DNA of 64,000 bases from Cytobacillus dafuensis (GCF_007995155.1 NZ_CP042593.1:2646001-2710000); one strand, 5' to 3'. Shown: positions 26,420-36,077, numbered from the stretch's first letter. The notes: generated by a model from the letters alone, not told the origin. Numbers and translations: made by a program.

Positions 26420-27553
26420 TTACTCGCTGCTGTTTTGCGGTTGCAAGTTGGCGTAGAAGATTTCCTTGTTCACCACCCGTGCGTTATCTTGGTCCTGTAA
26501 AGTGTAAACCATACGTCTTTCATCACCAGGGAATATAAATACGACCTCAGTAGCATGGAAGGGCTTCATGGTCTCCATGAGGTGCCACACCTTACTATAG
26601 ATCTTGTAGAGCTCATCCTTTTCCGGGCTTGTGTATTGTTCGGTATCGATATCCACTTCCAACGAGTAATGGGTCAACTGGTCGTCGAAGCGTGGACTCA
26701 AGCTCCATATGGCCACTTCTTCCTGCTCTTGGAAAGTGTAGAGCTTGTCGAATTGATGTTCGAAAGCCCTATAGAGAATGTTTTTGATCTGTTCGAGGGT
26801 CTGTTCCTTCAGCTCCTTCTCACTCAGTAAATCCGTACTATTGCCGAATCGATCGTGTTGATATTCGTTCACGCCTTCCAAGATAAATACGTGGTCCATG
26901 TCCACTAAAAGATTAGGGCTTTCATCTTTCGGCAGCCGCTCGTCCTGGTAAATCATGTGTAGCTCATAAATCTTATGCTGCTGGCCATCCTCAAAGAAAG
27001 CTTTCGCCTTACGGATCGTTTCGTCCATATTAGTTAACGTGACCGGAACGTATTGGCTCGGCTTCTCTCGAATCGCCTTATCAAAGTAAAACGGTTCGTC
27101 CGCTTTCACCGCTTCCCAGTACAAGGAGATAAGGTCCTGTGGCTCGATGCCAAAATGCTTCTCCACCAGTTCCGGATAGTGATAGAAATAACGAGTATCC
27201 CGGTAATCCTCCCCTAACTTTCCCCAGTATGGCAGTCCACCTTCAGCGTGGGCACCGCTGTTACGCTCGGCAATAAAGGTGGTGGTGGGTTCGTCCTTCG
27301 GAGAAACGACAAGCATCCGGTAGCCGTCCTCGTTACGTTCTAGTCTGTCCGTCACGAGAAATTCGACCCCATGCAGATCCTCCATTTTGCCCAGGATTTT
27401 ACGTTCGTACACATACCCGCTCTTCGAGAAGAAGTATAAATAAATAATGACGACTATCAAAACCATGATGCCAAATAAAAAAAACGAAATCCAAACCCAA
27501 GTATTCCTTTTCTTTTTGTGGGCATTCACTTTCCTATCAATCCTCTCACTCAT
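26420..27553 (-). CDS. Membrane-anchored protein of unknown function
   Basis: 377 aa. A short basic N terminus (KVNAHKKKRNTW) and one membrane helix at about 22-44 (ISFFLFGIMVLIVVIIYLYFF) would leave the rest outside the cell. The exported part is acidic and aromatic-rich with no cysteine and no recognised domain. Near the C terminus lies EVVFIFPGDERRMVYTL. GC content is clearly above that of its neighbours, and it sits directly beside the insertion sequence, so recent acquisition is plausible. No clear ribosome binding site precedes the ATG at 27553; a later GTG near 27526 is possible. Confidence 0.6.
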   Translation of the reverse strand: MSERIDRKVNAHKKKRNTWVWISFFLFGIMVLIVVIIYLYFFSKSGYVYERKILGKMEDLHGVEFLVTDRLERNEDGYRMLVVSPKDEPTTTFIAERNSGAHAEGGLPYWGKLGEDYRDTRYFYHYPELVEKHFGIEPQDLISLYWEAVKADEPFYFDKAIREKPSQYVPVTLTNMDETIRKAKAFFEDGQQHKIYELHMIYQDERLPKDESPNLLVDMDHVFILEGVNEYQHDRFGNSTDLLSEKELKEQTLEQIKNILYRAFEHQFDKLYTFQEQEEVAIWSLSPRFDDQLTHYSLEVDIDTEQYTSPEKDELYKIYSKVWHLMETMKPFHATEVVFIFPGDERRMVYTLQDQDNARVVNKEIFYANLQPQNSSE

Positions 27554-27831
27554 GTATTTTACAATCTTAGTTGTCCGAATCGGCCCCCAAAATTCGCTTA
27601 TACGATTTTTCGGTCAACCTCAGTTACACTTCGGATCAACATATAATCTCCTGGCTAAACTTTTGTAGATTGATTTACTAATACATCTGCTAATTTAGAT
27701 AAACGTCTATCCATTATAAAGACTCATTATCATATTCAATCTAAATTCGTTTTATTTGTCATAAAATAAACCTACTTAAATTAAATTTCTCCATTTTATT
27801 ACAAATTCCTTTAAAATGCCTAAGTATTATT

Positions 27832-28164
27832 ATGAAGTCTTTATCTGACACAGTAATTCACTCATTTAGAACAGTTGTAAGTGACTACAGTTCACAGCAC
27901 GGTCTAATTATCGCTAGAAAAGGATTTCAAGCAGGAGCTTATGAGGCAACTAAAAACACAAATATACATTTACTTGCTTGGCAAGAGCTTTTATCATTTT
28001 TTGAAAAACGTTGGTTACAAAGTGTGTGGTAATTGGTAGGACAAAGAGAATATGATTTTTCGGAAAAGCAATATGAGGTAACTCAAAGAGATGAATGGAT
28101 TAATAAAGGTATAGGAGAATTGTTACAAGTAGGTCCAGACATTGTTCCTCCGACAAGAGAATAG
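27832..28164 (+). pseudogene. Restriction-endonuclease-like fragment with one stop
   Basis: One frame from ATG 27832 to TAG 28162-28164, interrupted by TAA at 28030-28032. The part before the stop, VVSDYSSQHGLIIARKGFQA and GAYEATKNTNIHLLAWQEL, resembles the Mrr/PD-(D/E)XK fold region in which a partner-less strand is followed by GFxxGAxEAA. The part after the stop is REYDFSEKQYEVTQRDEW to the end. The N-terminal half of such a protein is missing. Probably a relic of a defence gene. Confidence 0.45.
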
Positions 28165-28228
28165 GTCCCTTTAATGGTTAAACAGTATATAACAGTTTTT
28201 TTCAAAGTGACCATCAACACTGAAAATG

Positions 28229-28270
28229 AAAAATCGCCGCTCATCTTCCGTTAATGGGAGTGAGCGGCGA
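28229..28270 (-). terminator. Terminator of the NmrA-like gene
   Basis: CGCCGCTCA and TGAGCGGCG arms (nine perfect pairs), followed on the minus strand by ATTTTTCATTTT. Confidence 0.85.
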
Positions 28271-28332
28271 CACGTAGACCGCAACTATGTTGGGGTTTAC
28301 GGTGCTTTTAGTAATGGATTAGCTTTTTCCGT

Positions 28333-29235
28333 TTACTCAGCGTCGGTTGCGAAATATCCTTGCTGCACAGCTTGTTTCACCCAATCCACAAGCGGAGTGC
28401 CGGGAACGGCAATTCGCATTTCATCAATGACTTGTTCTGGCTTGGGCAGTGAATGAATATTTAATCCCGTCCATTTGTACGTGTCGGCTAGGCCTGCTGC
28501 TGTTTCCTTGCCCAATACTGGACCTATTGCTTCTTCGAACGCTTCCACTGGGAGAGAGAAAAACTGTATTTCTTGATCCAATGCAGCACTGAATTGCTCA
28601 GCCAGTTGATTTCCAGTCAGCGCCTCAGGACCTACAATATACAGTGTTTGCCCTGCTAGCTCTGGATGGTTCAGTGCATATACTCCGTAAGCAGCCATAT
28701 CTTCCATGCTAATCCAGGCGATTGCGAGATCAGCTGGTACTGGGTAAGCTAGTGTCTGGTTACCTACAACACCGGGGATAAGGAAGTTTTCCATATATAG
28801 TGTAGGTTTAAGGATGATAAAAGGAATGCCACTTTGCTTCACATAGGCAATCAATTCTCTCTTAATCTCAAAGACAGCGACATCTGTAGCATCATCCGGA
28901 ACGATACCACTGGTATTAATAACGAGAAGCTTAACATTTGCCTTTTTAGCGGCATCAACAGTATTGCGGATGAATTGTCGATTACGCTCTAGGTCATAGT
29001 TCACTGGCAACAGCAGGAACACTTTGCTGACTCCATTATGTGCTGAAGTAAGACTGTCTGCATCTGACAGATCGCCAACAAAAGCAGAAATGCCTTGCTC
29101 TTGAAGCTGAGCGGCCTTGTCCGAACTTCTTACGATCGTATGAACGGTGTGTCCTTCTTTCAAAAGCTTGCGGGCGACTGCACCTCCTTGCACACCGCCA
29201 GCTCCATAAACCAATACTTTATCTTTAGTTGCCAT
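28333..29235 (-). CDS. NmrA-family NAD(P)-binding oxidoreductase
   Basis: 300 aa, cytosolic. Rossmann nucleotide site VLVYGAGGVQGGAVARKLL at residues 8-26. The middle part has LLVINTSGI and IILKPTLYMENFL, as in the atypical short-chain dehydrogenase group (NmrA, YtfG/QorB quinone reductases). The standard YxxxK pair is not evident, so it may act as a redox sensor or quinone reductase. GGATG lies ten bases before the ATG. It is divergent from an HxlR regulator, a pairing often seen for electrophile or quinone response genes. Confidence 0.82.
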   Translation of the reverse strand: MATKDKVLVYGAGGVQGGAVARKLLKEGHTVHTIVRSSDKAAQLQEQGISAFVGDLSDADSLTSAHNGVSKVFLLLPVNYDLERNRQFIRNTVDAAKKANVKLLVINTSGIVPDDATDVAVFEIKRELIAYVKQSGIPFIILKPTLYMENFLIPGVVGNQTLAYPVPADLAIAWISMEDMAAYGVYALNHPELAGQTLYIVGPEALTGNQLAEQFSAALDQEIQFFSLPVEAFEEAIGPVLGKETAAGLADTYKWTGLNIHSLPKPEQVIDEMRIAVPGTPLVDWVKQAVQQGYFATDAE

Positions 29236-29335
29236 TGTCCAACATCCTTTCGTATACTAAAAGTAAATTTTTCATTATAGTAAAATAATATACGTTAACA
29301 TTCAAATATATAAGTACGCACATTCATGATATATA

Positions 29336-29351
29336 GTATCCTTAAGGATAC
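29336..29351. promoter_or_regulatory. 16-bp perfect palindrome between the NmrA and HxlR genes
   Basis: GTATCCTTAAGGATAC, 23 bases before the HxlR start. A dimeric HxlR-type protein would fit this site; it could control both directions. Confidence 0.6.
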
Positions 29352-29373
29352 CTTGAAAAAGGAGTGAAAAAGA

Positions 29374-29709
29374 GTGGATAAACAAAACACACCATGGATA
29401 CAATGTCCGGTTGAATTAACGGTCAATATGGTCGGAGGCAAGTATAAGCTGATCATTTTGCACAAGCTTGCGACTCATGGGATTAGGCGGTTCAATGAAT
29501 TAAGAAGGGAATTTCCCAATATTACGCAGCGTACACTTACTCGCCAGCTGCGTGAGCTTGAAAGCGATGGGCTGATTAATCGACAAGTGTATCCTGAAAT
29601 TCCACCCAAAGTAGAGTATTCATTATCAGAGACCGGGAAGAGCCTTTATCCTATATTTCTTCAAATAGAGAAATGGGGCCTCGAATATATGGAAAATAAT
29701 CCAAAATAA
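29374..29709 (+). CDS. HxlR-family winged-helix regulator
   Basis: 111 aa, the usual size. Pattern CPVELTVNMVGGKYKLIIL at the start, with the single conserved cysteine C10 that some relatives (HypR, YodB) use to sense disulfide stress, diamide or quinones. The recognition region NITQRTLTRQLRELESDGLI and the wing PPKVEYSLSETGKSL follow. The start is GTG after AAGGAGTG. It faces the NmrA-like oxidoreductase, its likely target. Confidence 0.85.
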   Translation: MDKQNTPWIQCPVELTVNMVGGKYKLIILHKLATHGIRRFNELRREFPNITQRTLTRQLRELESDGLINRQVYPEIPPKVEYSLSETGKSLYPIFLQIEKWGLEYMENNPK

Positions 29710-29782
29710 TGATAGGTAGTAACAAGTAGGTGCCGGCGGGCGTCTCGAACGGCTACCCATGCAATAGCACGATAGTATAAAA

Positions 29783-29826
29783 AAGATTGGATTAAGCCTG
29801 AACAACATACTTAACCAATCTTTTCT
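29783..29826 (+). terminator. Terminator after the HxlR gene
   Basis: AAGATTGG and CCAATCTT arms, then TTCTTATA. Confidence 0.65.
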
Positions 29827-29875
29827 TATATAATTAAACCTTCCTTATTGCGGGTGGTGACAGCTTCACTAGTAC

Positions 29876-29899
29876 TCCCCCATGCCCATCAAGCTAACA
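29876..29899 (+). mobile_element. Orphan IS231-type terminus
   Basis: CCCCCATGCCCATCAAGCTAAC, the same end sequence as the miniature element at 20977-21103 and close to the IS at 24756. No partner end or transposase was found nearby. Confidence 0.5.
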
Positions 29900-30572
29900 G
29901 GAGTGGAAAAAATTTATGTTGATTCTGGAGCACATCTTTTACCTCGTACATATCTTTGGGGTGAAAATGCCAAAGAAGACTTCTCATAATAAAAGCATAT
30001 GTATTGCTCAACATAGAAATAGCGATACTTATTTTGAAGAATCGCAGGTAAACCGCAACTTATTCACTGTGGATTTCAAAGCAGAAATAACTAAAGGGCA
30101 AATTTTCTTCTTTTAGGTGCATTTCTGATTTTGCAATGTCCATCATTTTTGGCTGAATATCTTTTAAACACTCCTTATATTTCTCAAGTACTTTTTTATA
30201 AGAATTTACATCGTTATTTCTACATAATGAATATAAAATCGACCCGATCCTCAATCATTAAGTGCTCTCGGTGTATCAATTGGATCCATACAATATTAAA
30301 CTCCCGTTCGTTTAAGTACAAACCTTCACAATCTTTTCTAAACATTAACATGAGTATATCCAATTTTCTTTAAAGTGGTTGTTCAACAATCTGGCCTTAA
30401 ACATAAAGAAAGAGCGTAATTCTTGCTGCAGAATTGCGCCCTTCAATGGAAGAACATGGGTTTGTTTTTGTATTTTATTTTCTATTGCCGTTTTTGTTCC
30501 GTTACAACCTCCTATAATCACTAAGCTATCTTTCATAGACCCTCTCTTTTAATAGATGAGTGGTTATAGAAA
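29900..30572. other. Gene-poor stretch with one doubtful small frame
   Basis: A minus-strand frame at 30060-30254 (64 aa, YKKVLEKYKECLKDIQPKMM region) has protein-like, lysine- and glutamate-rich helices but no ribosome binding site and no known family. It could be a gene relic. The rest holds repeat copy 6 and no other recognisable signal. Confidence 0.35.
30378..30453 (+). repeat. Dispersed hairpin repeat, copy 6
   Basis: GTTCAACAATCTGGCCTT at the left, stem AGCGTAATTCTTGCTGCAGAATTGCGCC in the centre, and CTTCAATGGAAGAA at the right. Confidence 0.65.
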
Positions 30573-30599
30573 AGAGCAAACCTTTTTAAGATCTGCTCT
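30573..30599 (-). terminator. Terminator of the glycerophosphodiester operon
   Basis: AGAGCA and TGCTCT arms with a further partial match inside, then TTTTC on the minus strand, about 60 bases after the ATPase stop. Confidence 0.7.
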
Positions 30600-30658
30600 C
30601 TTACTTGTAATAAGTGAAAGTTAATTTTACGAATCACTTATGAGTGCATTATACTGTT

Positions 30659-31759
30659 TCAATGTGGAATACGGCACTCAGTTTCTACATCGAAAAAGTG
30701 GGCTTTGTTCATATCTAATGCTAATGTTAATTGTTGGCCTGGTTTCACTTCTGTATTAGCATCAACACGTGCAACAAAGTCTTGATCGCTAATTTGGGAA
30801 TAAACCATGGTTTCAGCCCCCATCAACTCTGCCACATCTACCTTAACGGTTATTTTTGTATCTTTTGACATATCAATGAACACAGGGTCATTATGGAAAT
30901 TTTCTGGACGAACTCCTAAAAGGATTTCTTTATTAGCATAGCCTTGATCAAGTAGTATTTTCATTTTTTTTTCTGGCACCGCAATACTTACTTTACCGAT
31001 TTGAAAGGCTCTATCTTTTAGTATCCCCTTAAAGAAGTTCATCGCAGGAGAGCCGATGAAACTGCCAACAAATACGTTTTCAGGTTTTTCATACACTTCT
31101 TTTGGTACACCAACTTGTTGAATAATCCCATCTTTCATCACAACAAGACGAGTTGCCATTGTCATGGCTTCTGTTTGATCGTGTGTGACGTAAATGGTGG
31201 TCGTCTTTAATCGCTGATGTAATTTAGTGATTTCAGCACGCATTTGGACACGCAGTTTTGCATCCAAATTGGATAAAGGCTCATCCATCAAGAAAACTTT
31301 TGCATCTCGAACAATTGCACGTCCTAAAGCAACACGCTGGCGCTGACCGCCGGAAAGAGCTTTTGGTTTACGTTCCAAATATTGTTCCAGGCCGAGAATG
31401 TGCGCAGCATCTTTTACGCGGCGGTCAATTTCATCTTTTGAAAATTTGCGTAACTTTAGACCAAATGCCATATTATCATATACACTCATATGCGGGTATA
31501 AGGCATAGTTTTGGAATACCATCGCAATATCACGGTCTTTTGGCGCTAAATCGTTTACACGTTGACCATCGATATAGAAATCACCTTTCGATATCTCTTC
31601 AAGTCCAGCAATCATACGGAGAGTCGTTGATTTACCGCAGCCTGAAGGGCCAACGAATACAATAAATTCTTTATCTTGAATATGAAGATTAAAGTCTGTA
31701 ACGGCTGTAACATTTTTATCATAAATTTTATATATGTTTTTCATTTGCAATTGAGCCAT
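30659..31759 (-). CDS. ugpC: ABC importer ATPase, UgpC/MsmX type
   Basis: 366 aa, cytosolic. Walker A GPSGCGKST at residues 37-45, signature LSGGQRQR near 135, Walker B VFLMDEPLSNLD near 155 and the switch histidine in TIYVTHDQTEA. The C-terminal TOBE domain (about 235-360) marks the CUT1/MsmX group, which powers sugar and glycerol-phosphate importers. It is last in the operon behind its binding protein and permeases, so it most likely powers UgpA/UgpE, although such ATPases can serve several transporters. GGAGG precedes the ATG. Confidence 0.85.
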   Translation of the reverse strand: MAQLQMKNIYKIYDKNVTAVTDFNLHIQDKEFIVFVGPSGCGKSTTLRMIAGLEEISKGDFYIDGQRVNDLAPKDRDIAMVFQNYALYPHMSVYDNMAFGLKLRKFSKDEIDRRVKDAAHILGLEQYLERKPKALSGGQRQRVALGRAIVRDAKVFLMDEPLSNLDAKLRVQMRAEITKLHQRLKTTTIYVTHDQTEAMTMATRLVVMKDGIIQQVGVPKEVYEKPENVFVGSFIGSPAMNFFKGILKDRAFQIGKVSIAVPEKKMKILLDQGYANKEILLGVRPENFHNDPVFIDMSKDTKITVKVDVAELMGAETMVYSQISDQDFVARVDANTEVKPGQQLTLALDMNKAHFFDVETECRIPH

Positions 31760-31828
31760 GTTTTAATCCTCCACTTGAACTTCTTATAACTATCAAAAGC
31801 AATTACTTTTTTAAGCTTATTACATACT

Positions 31829-33121
31829 TCATTTGAGTAAATTATTCGCTTCTTTTGCTGCGTCTTCAATAGCTTGATCTACAGTTTTTTGGTTATTTAA
31901 AGCTGCATCAATATTATCTTGAATCACTTTGTAAATACGCGTGCCATCAGCCCCTGAATAATTATTCCAAGGAACCATATCTTCAAGCTGTGTATACGTT
32001 ACCTTAGCTAGTGGATTTTCTTTAAAGTAAGCACCTAACTCCTGTCCTTCAACAGCACTTTTACGTGTTGCCATATAGCCCATTTCCTTTGCAACAATTG
32101 TTGTACCTTCAGTCGATGTAGCGTATTTTATAAACTCCCATGCTCCTTTTTCTTTTTCAGGTGTAGACTTCATGACATAAAGGGTATTTCCTCCAGCAGG
32201 GATTTTACGTTGTTGATCTCCATCTGTTGGGAAAGGTGCTACTCCCAATTCAAAATTACTTGCATCCTCAATTTGATTTAATGCACCTGTAGAATATGCA
32301 TACATTCCTAATTTTCCAGATGTAAAGGATTGTAGTGGTTGTGACCCTACCATTTTTGGCATCGATTTATCGTTATTCACTAGGTCCACCCAGTGTTGAA
32401 GTGCTTTTTTACCTGGCTCTGAATTAAAAGCAACCGACTTACCATCATCAGCTGCCATCTGACCTCCCATTGTTTCTACCATCGCTTGGAACATCCAGGC
32501 CCCAGATATTGTATAATCATAGAACATACCATATTGATCACCAGCTGTTAAAGTTTTGGCAGCTTCACGTACTTCTTCAAACGTTTTTGGAGGATTTTCT
32601 GGATCTAATCCTGCCTTTTTAAACATATCTTTATTGTAATAGAGAACAGGTGTACTTACTGCAAAAGGCATGGCATACTGTTTTCCATCTTTCCCCTTAC
32701 CAAGTTCTAACATATTCGGGTAAAAATCAGATAAATCTGTTTGTTCTTTATCAATAAATGTTTGCGCCGGAACAATAGGCATATTATCATTAAAATAATT
32801 CGTAAAATTCAATCCACTCATCACAACATCAGGAAGCTTTTTAGTCACGAGTAAAGCTTGTAATTTTTCAACTAACCCTTCGTAATTCCCTGATTCGAAA
32901 ACAGGTTTTACAACGTACTTAGTTTGGCTTTTATTAAAATTATCCGCAATCTTTTCAATAGATTTACCCTGATCTCCACCTAAAATATGCATAAATGTTA
33001 GTTCAATAGGTTTATTGCTTGATTGTGTGGAACTCTCTGATGGATTTGATGTGTTTGTGCAAGCTGCTAATATACTAAAAGTAAATACAATTACTATCAG
33101 GCTTAATAATGTCTTTTTCAT
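31829..33121 (-). CDS. ugpB: ABC importer substrate-binding lipoprotein, UgpB type
   Basis: 430 aa. Lipobox ILAACTN with the lipid-bearing Cys21 places it on the outer face of the membrane. The mature part is a family 1 extracellular binding protein (FMHILGGDQGKSIEKIADNF near the start). The operon (GlpP, phosphodiesterase, phosphatase) points to glycerol-3-phosphate or glycerophosphodiesters rather than sugars; the protein sequence alone does not prove this. RBS AAAGGGG. Confidence 0.82.
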   Translation of the reverse strand: MKKTLLSLIVIVFTFSILAACTNTSNPSESSTQSSNKPIELTFMHILGGDQGKSIEKIADNFNKSQTKYVVKPVFESGNYEGLVEKLQALLVTKKLPDVVMSGLNFTNYFNDNMPIVPAQTFIDKEQTDLSDFYPNMLELGKGKDGKQYAMPFAVSTPVLYYNKDMFKKAGLDPENPPKTFEEVREAAKTLTAGDQYGMFYDYTISGAWMFQAMVETMGGQMAADDGKSVAFNSEPGKKALQHWVDLVNNDKSMPKMVGSQPLQSFTSGKLGMYAYSTGALNQIEDASNFELGVAPFPTDGDQQRKIPAGGNTLYVMKSTPEKEKGAWEFIKYATSTEGTTIVAKEMGYMATRKSAVEGQELGAYFKENPLAKVTYTQLEDMVPWNNYSGADGTRIYKVIQDNIDAALNNQKTVDQAIEDAAKEANNLLK

Positions 33122-33159
33122 ATCATTTTCCCCTTTTCATTTTTTCATTTTTTTATTTA

Positions 33160-33993
33160 TTACCCTTTAAGGCCAGAGTTGGTAAATCCTTCAACAAATT
33201 TCTTTTGTGAGAAGAAATATAGAATTAAAATCGGTAGAGTGGATAAAGTAGCGACTGCCATCGTTGGTACCATTTCAATCATTCCTTCACTTTGAAATCT
33301 TACAAGCGCTACTGGCAGTGTAAGTTTGTTTTCATCTGTTAAGACTAAAAGCGGCCAATAAAAGTCATTCCAGTGGCTTACAAACAAAATGATGCTAAGC
33401 GCTGTCAGCGCAGGAACAGAAGCCGGCAAGTAGATATGTCTTAAAATTCTAAGATGTCCACAACCATCAACCGCAGCTGCTTCTGCTAATTCTTTTGGTA
33501 TGCCCATCATAAATTGTCTGAGTAAGAAAATCGCATAACCACTAGCCATATGCGGAATTATGACCCCCTTAAAGGTGTTAATCCAATCCATCATATTAAT
33601 AGTTATAAAAGTAGGGATCATCAGTGCCTGTTGCGGAATAATCATCGTCGCTAAAACAAAGTAAAATAGTATATTGCGTCCTGGAAAATCGAATCTTGCA
33701 AACGCATATGCAGCTAAAAATGCTATGATAACTTGTGAAATAGTTTGTACAACTGCAATAAAAGTACTATTTAATGCCCAGGTCAAGACGGGCGCTTGTT
33801 CAAACACTTGTTTAAACCCGTCCAAATTAATAGATGAGGGGAAGAACCATAAACTTTCCTCGAATACTTGGTCAGGTGTCTTTACAGAAGTACTAATCAT
33901 CCATAAAAACGGGAGAAGTGTAAATGCAACTACTACGATTAAAATAAGATGAATAAAGTATTTTTGAACTTGATTTGCCACTTTTCCATGCAT
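33160..33993 (-). CDS. ugpE: ABC importer permease, UgpE type
   Basis: 277 aa with six membrane helices and the inner-membrane EAA loop ELAEAAAVDGCGHLRIL, which docks to the ATPase. GGAGGTG lies six bases before the ATG at 33993; the upstream GTG overlaps this motif. Eighteen bases after ugpA, 38 bases before ugpB. Confidence 0.85.
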   Translation of the reverse strand: MHGKVANQVQKYFIHLILIVVVAFTLLPFLWMISTSVKTPDQVFEESLWFFPSSINLDGFKQVFEQAPVLTWALNSTFIAVVQTISQVIIAFLAAYAFARFDFPGRNILFYFVLATMIIPQQALMIPTFITINMMDWINTFKGVIIPHMASGYAIFLLRQFMMGIPKELAEAAAVDGCGHLRILRHIYLPASVPALTALSIILFVSHWNDFYWPLLVLTDENKLTLPVALVRFQSEGMIEMVPTMAVATLSTLPILILYFFSQKKFVEGFTNSGLKG

Positions 33994-34010
33994 AGTCTTC
34001 ACCTCCCTTA

Positions 34011-34946
34011 CTAATAATGTGTTTTCGATTCCATTAATCTTATTTGTACAATAGCCACAATTAAAACAATAATAAAGAAAATCATAGATAAGGCACTTGC
34101 TCTGCCAATATCAAAAAACTGAAAGGCTTCTTGATACACCTGATAAACGAGAACATTCGTTGAATTATTTGGTCCTCCCTGTGTCATAACACTTATAATG
34201 TCAAACACTTGAAAAGAATGAATAATACTAACGACTAAGACAAATAAATTTACTGGTGACAGCATTGGGATGGTGATGGAAGTTAATTTTCTCCACTTTC
34301 CTGCACCATCAATATCAGCAGCTTCATAAAGCTGCTTATCAATCCCTTTTAATCCTGCAACGTACAGGATAAAATTATATCCAACTGTTTTCCATACTCC
34401 TACGATAACTAAACTCCACATCGCCCATTTCGGATCATTTAACCAGTTAGGCCCTGAAATCCCTACTATAGCAAGAAGTTGGTTAATAATTCCGTTATTT
34501 CCATGTAATAAGTGAACCCAGATAATACTTGTAATAGCAGTAGATGTAACTACAGGAATAAATAAAAGGAAGCGATACAATTCAGAAATTTTCCCTAAGC
34601 TCTCTACTAATACAGCCAACAATAAAGCGATAATCATCGTTGCAGGTACAGTCACTATTGCATAAATAAACGTATTTTTCATTGATTTCCAAAATACTGG
34701 GTCGGAGAACAGACTTTTAAAGTTATCTAATCCAACAAATTGCATGTCAGAAATTAAATTCCATTGCATAAAACTTAATATAGAAGAAAAGATGAATGGA
34801 AATATAAAGAAAATGCTATAAAGAATCAATGCTGGTGCTAATAAAGCATATGCCCAAGCTGCTTTTTGTAATTTTTTGAACTGCTTCTTAGTTGGTACTG
34901 CTTTTGAATTTGTGTTTAACGTATCACTAGTAGTTTCCAAACTCAA
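34011..34946 (-). CDS. ugpA: ABC importer permease, UgpA type
   Basis: 311 aa. A basic N terminus (KKQFKKLQKAAWAY) precedes six membrane helices. The EAA loop LYEAADIDGAGKWRKL is intact. GAGGGGGG sits six bases before the TTG at 34946, preferred over the ATG at 34967 that lies upstream of that motif. It pairs with the next permease gene to form the channel of the importer. Confidence 0.83.
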   Translation of the reverse strand: MSLETTSDTLNTNSKAVPTKKQFKKLQKAAWAYALLAPALILYSIFFIFPFIFSSILSFMQWNLISDMQFVGLDNFKSLFSDPVFWKSMKNTFIYAIVTVPATMIIALLLAVLVESLGKISELYRFLLFIPVVTSTAITSIIWVHLLHGNNGIINQLLAIVGISGPNWLNDPKWAMWSLVIVGVWKTVGYNFILYVAGLKGIDKQLYEAADIDGAGKWRKLTSITIPMLSPVNLFVLVVSIIHSFQVFDIISVMTQGGPNNSTNVLVYQVYQEAFQFFDIGRASALSMIFFIIVLIVAIVQIRLMESKTHY

Positions 34947-35006
34947 AACAGTCCCCCCTCTCGACATAAAATTTAGTAGTGTAAAGACATTTTAGATCGG
35001 TGAAAA

Positions 35007-35828
35007 CTATTCATTTTGTTTTAATGACATTTCCTTAATATATAAATCTTTTAGATGTTCGATAGTTTTGACAGTAAAATCTGGTTGGAATTCTAATGCT
35101 TTTGGAAAAGCCTTACTATGCGAAATCCAAATGGTTTTTAATCCAACGTTAAACCCGCCTTGTATATCTGTTAAAGGATTATCACCTATCATGACACATT
35201 GATCTAACGTTTCATTTGAGTGTTGTAAAATATACTGATACGGATAACTATTAGGTTTCCCAACAAAATCAACATCCGTTAGTTCTGAAACAGCCTGAAT
35301 AGCTGCAAATAATGCACCCGTTTCCGGGACATTCTCTCCTCCCAAGCCTGGGTGATGAAGGTCTGGATTTGTTAAAACTAATTTGGTCGCTCCTTTTAAT
35401 TGCTGAGAACATTTGTATAGTTTTTCATAGGTAAACTCTGTGTCTCTTCCCACTACAATAAAATCACAAGGTTCATTGCTAATAAGATTTACAATATGAT
35501 GACCTTCTGATTTTATTGATAGTTCCAACTCTTGTGAGCCTATTACAATAACTTTTAAACGGCCGAACTTTTCATACAAATATTTCCCTATTATTTCCGT
35601 CATAGTAATAACAGGCGCTTTTTTAATATCGAGACCCATACCATATAGTTTCTTTCTAATCGTTTCAGACGTATCCCTAGAATTATTTGTTAAAAAATAA
35701 ATCTTTTTCTTATGTTTCATTAAAGTTTCAATTAATTCCTTAGCCCCTGGATACAAGGTTTGGCCACTATAAATGCAGCCATCTAGATCAAAAATATAAA
35801 CAGATAATCCATTTAAACTTACATTCAT
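35007..35828 (-). CDS. HAD-IIA phosphatase, NagD/AraL/glycerol-phosphate phosphatase type
   Basis: 273 aa, cytosolic. Motif I is DLDGCIYSG with the nucleophile D14 (YIFDLDG), motif II is FLTNNS near residue 47, and motifs III and IV are the lysine in VGKPNSYPYQ and GDNPLTDIQGG. The C2-type cap lies between motifs II and III. Relatives dephosphorylate sugar or glycerol phosphates. Its place between the leader at 35864-35966 and the ABC genes suggests it trims phosphates that the operon produces or balances glycerol-3-phosphate (inference). Confidence 0.82.
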   Translation of the reverse strand: MNVSLNGLSVYIFDLDGCIYSGQTLYPGAKELIETLMKHKKKIYFLTNNSRDTSETIRKKLYGMGLDIKKAPVITMTEIIGKYLYEKFGRLKVIVIGSQELELSIKSEGHHIVNLISNEPCDFIVVGRDTEFTYEKLYKCSQQLKGATKLVLTNPDLHHPGLGGENVPETGALFAAIQAVSELTDVDFVGKPNSYPYQYILQHSNETLDQCVMIGDNPLTDIQGGFNVGLKTIWISHSKAFPKALEFQPDFTVKTIEHLKDLYIKEMSLKQNE

Positions 35829-35863
35829 TTTCCAACACTACCTCTTTCCATACTTAATAAAAC

Positions 35864-35966
35864 AAAAGGAGAAAACCAGTGAATAGCCAGACTAATCCAA
35901 TGGGAATGCAATCCTAACCCCAAAAATAGTCTCAGCTATACCTAGGTTTTCTCCATATACTCCACC
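35864..35966 (-). promoter_or_regulatory. GlpP-type terminator/antiterminator leader before the HAD-ABC block
   Basis: In the minus-strand RNA, GGTGGAG-TATAT precedes GGAGAAAACCTAGGTATAGC, and the complementary arm ends GGTTTTCTCC followed by TTTTGTTTT. The arms are about 38 bases long. The 5' block GGTGGAGNATANNGGAGAAAACC is shared with the leader at 38113-38224. Confidence 0.7.
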
Positions 35967-36077
35967 TAAATAAACTGACATTTATTCACTTCATCAATAT
36001 CCTTAATTCACTTTCATTGTACACTACTGTTTTTAATAGAATGTATGATAAAAGTTAAGACTCTGTAAATTTATTAC
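35967..36077 (-). other. Gap between phosphodiesterase gene and second leader
   Basis: AT-rich, about 110 bases; TACAAT (minus strand, near 36022) could be a -10 box for separate transcription of the HAD-ABC block, but no good -35 was seen. Confidence 0.3.

Noticed and set aside
29916..30116. 66-residue plus-strand gene
   Set aside because: No ribosome binding site, no recognisable family, and it overlaps an equally weak frame on the other strand.
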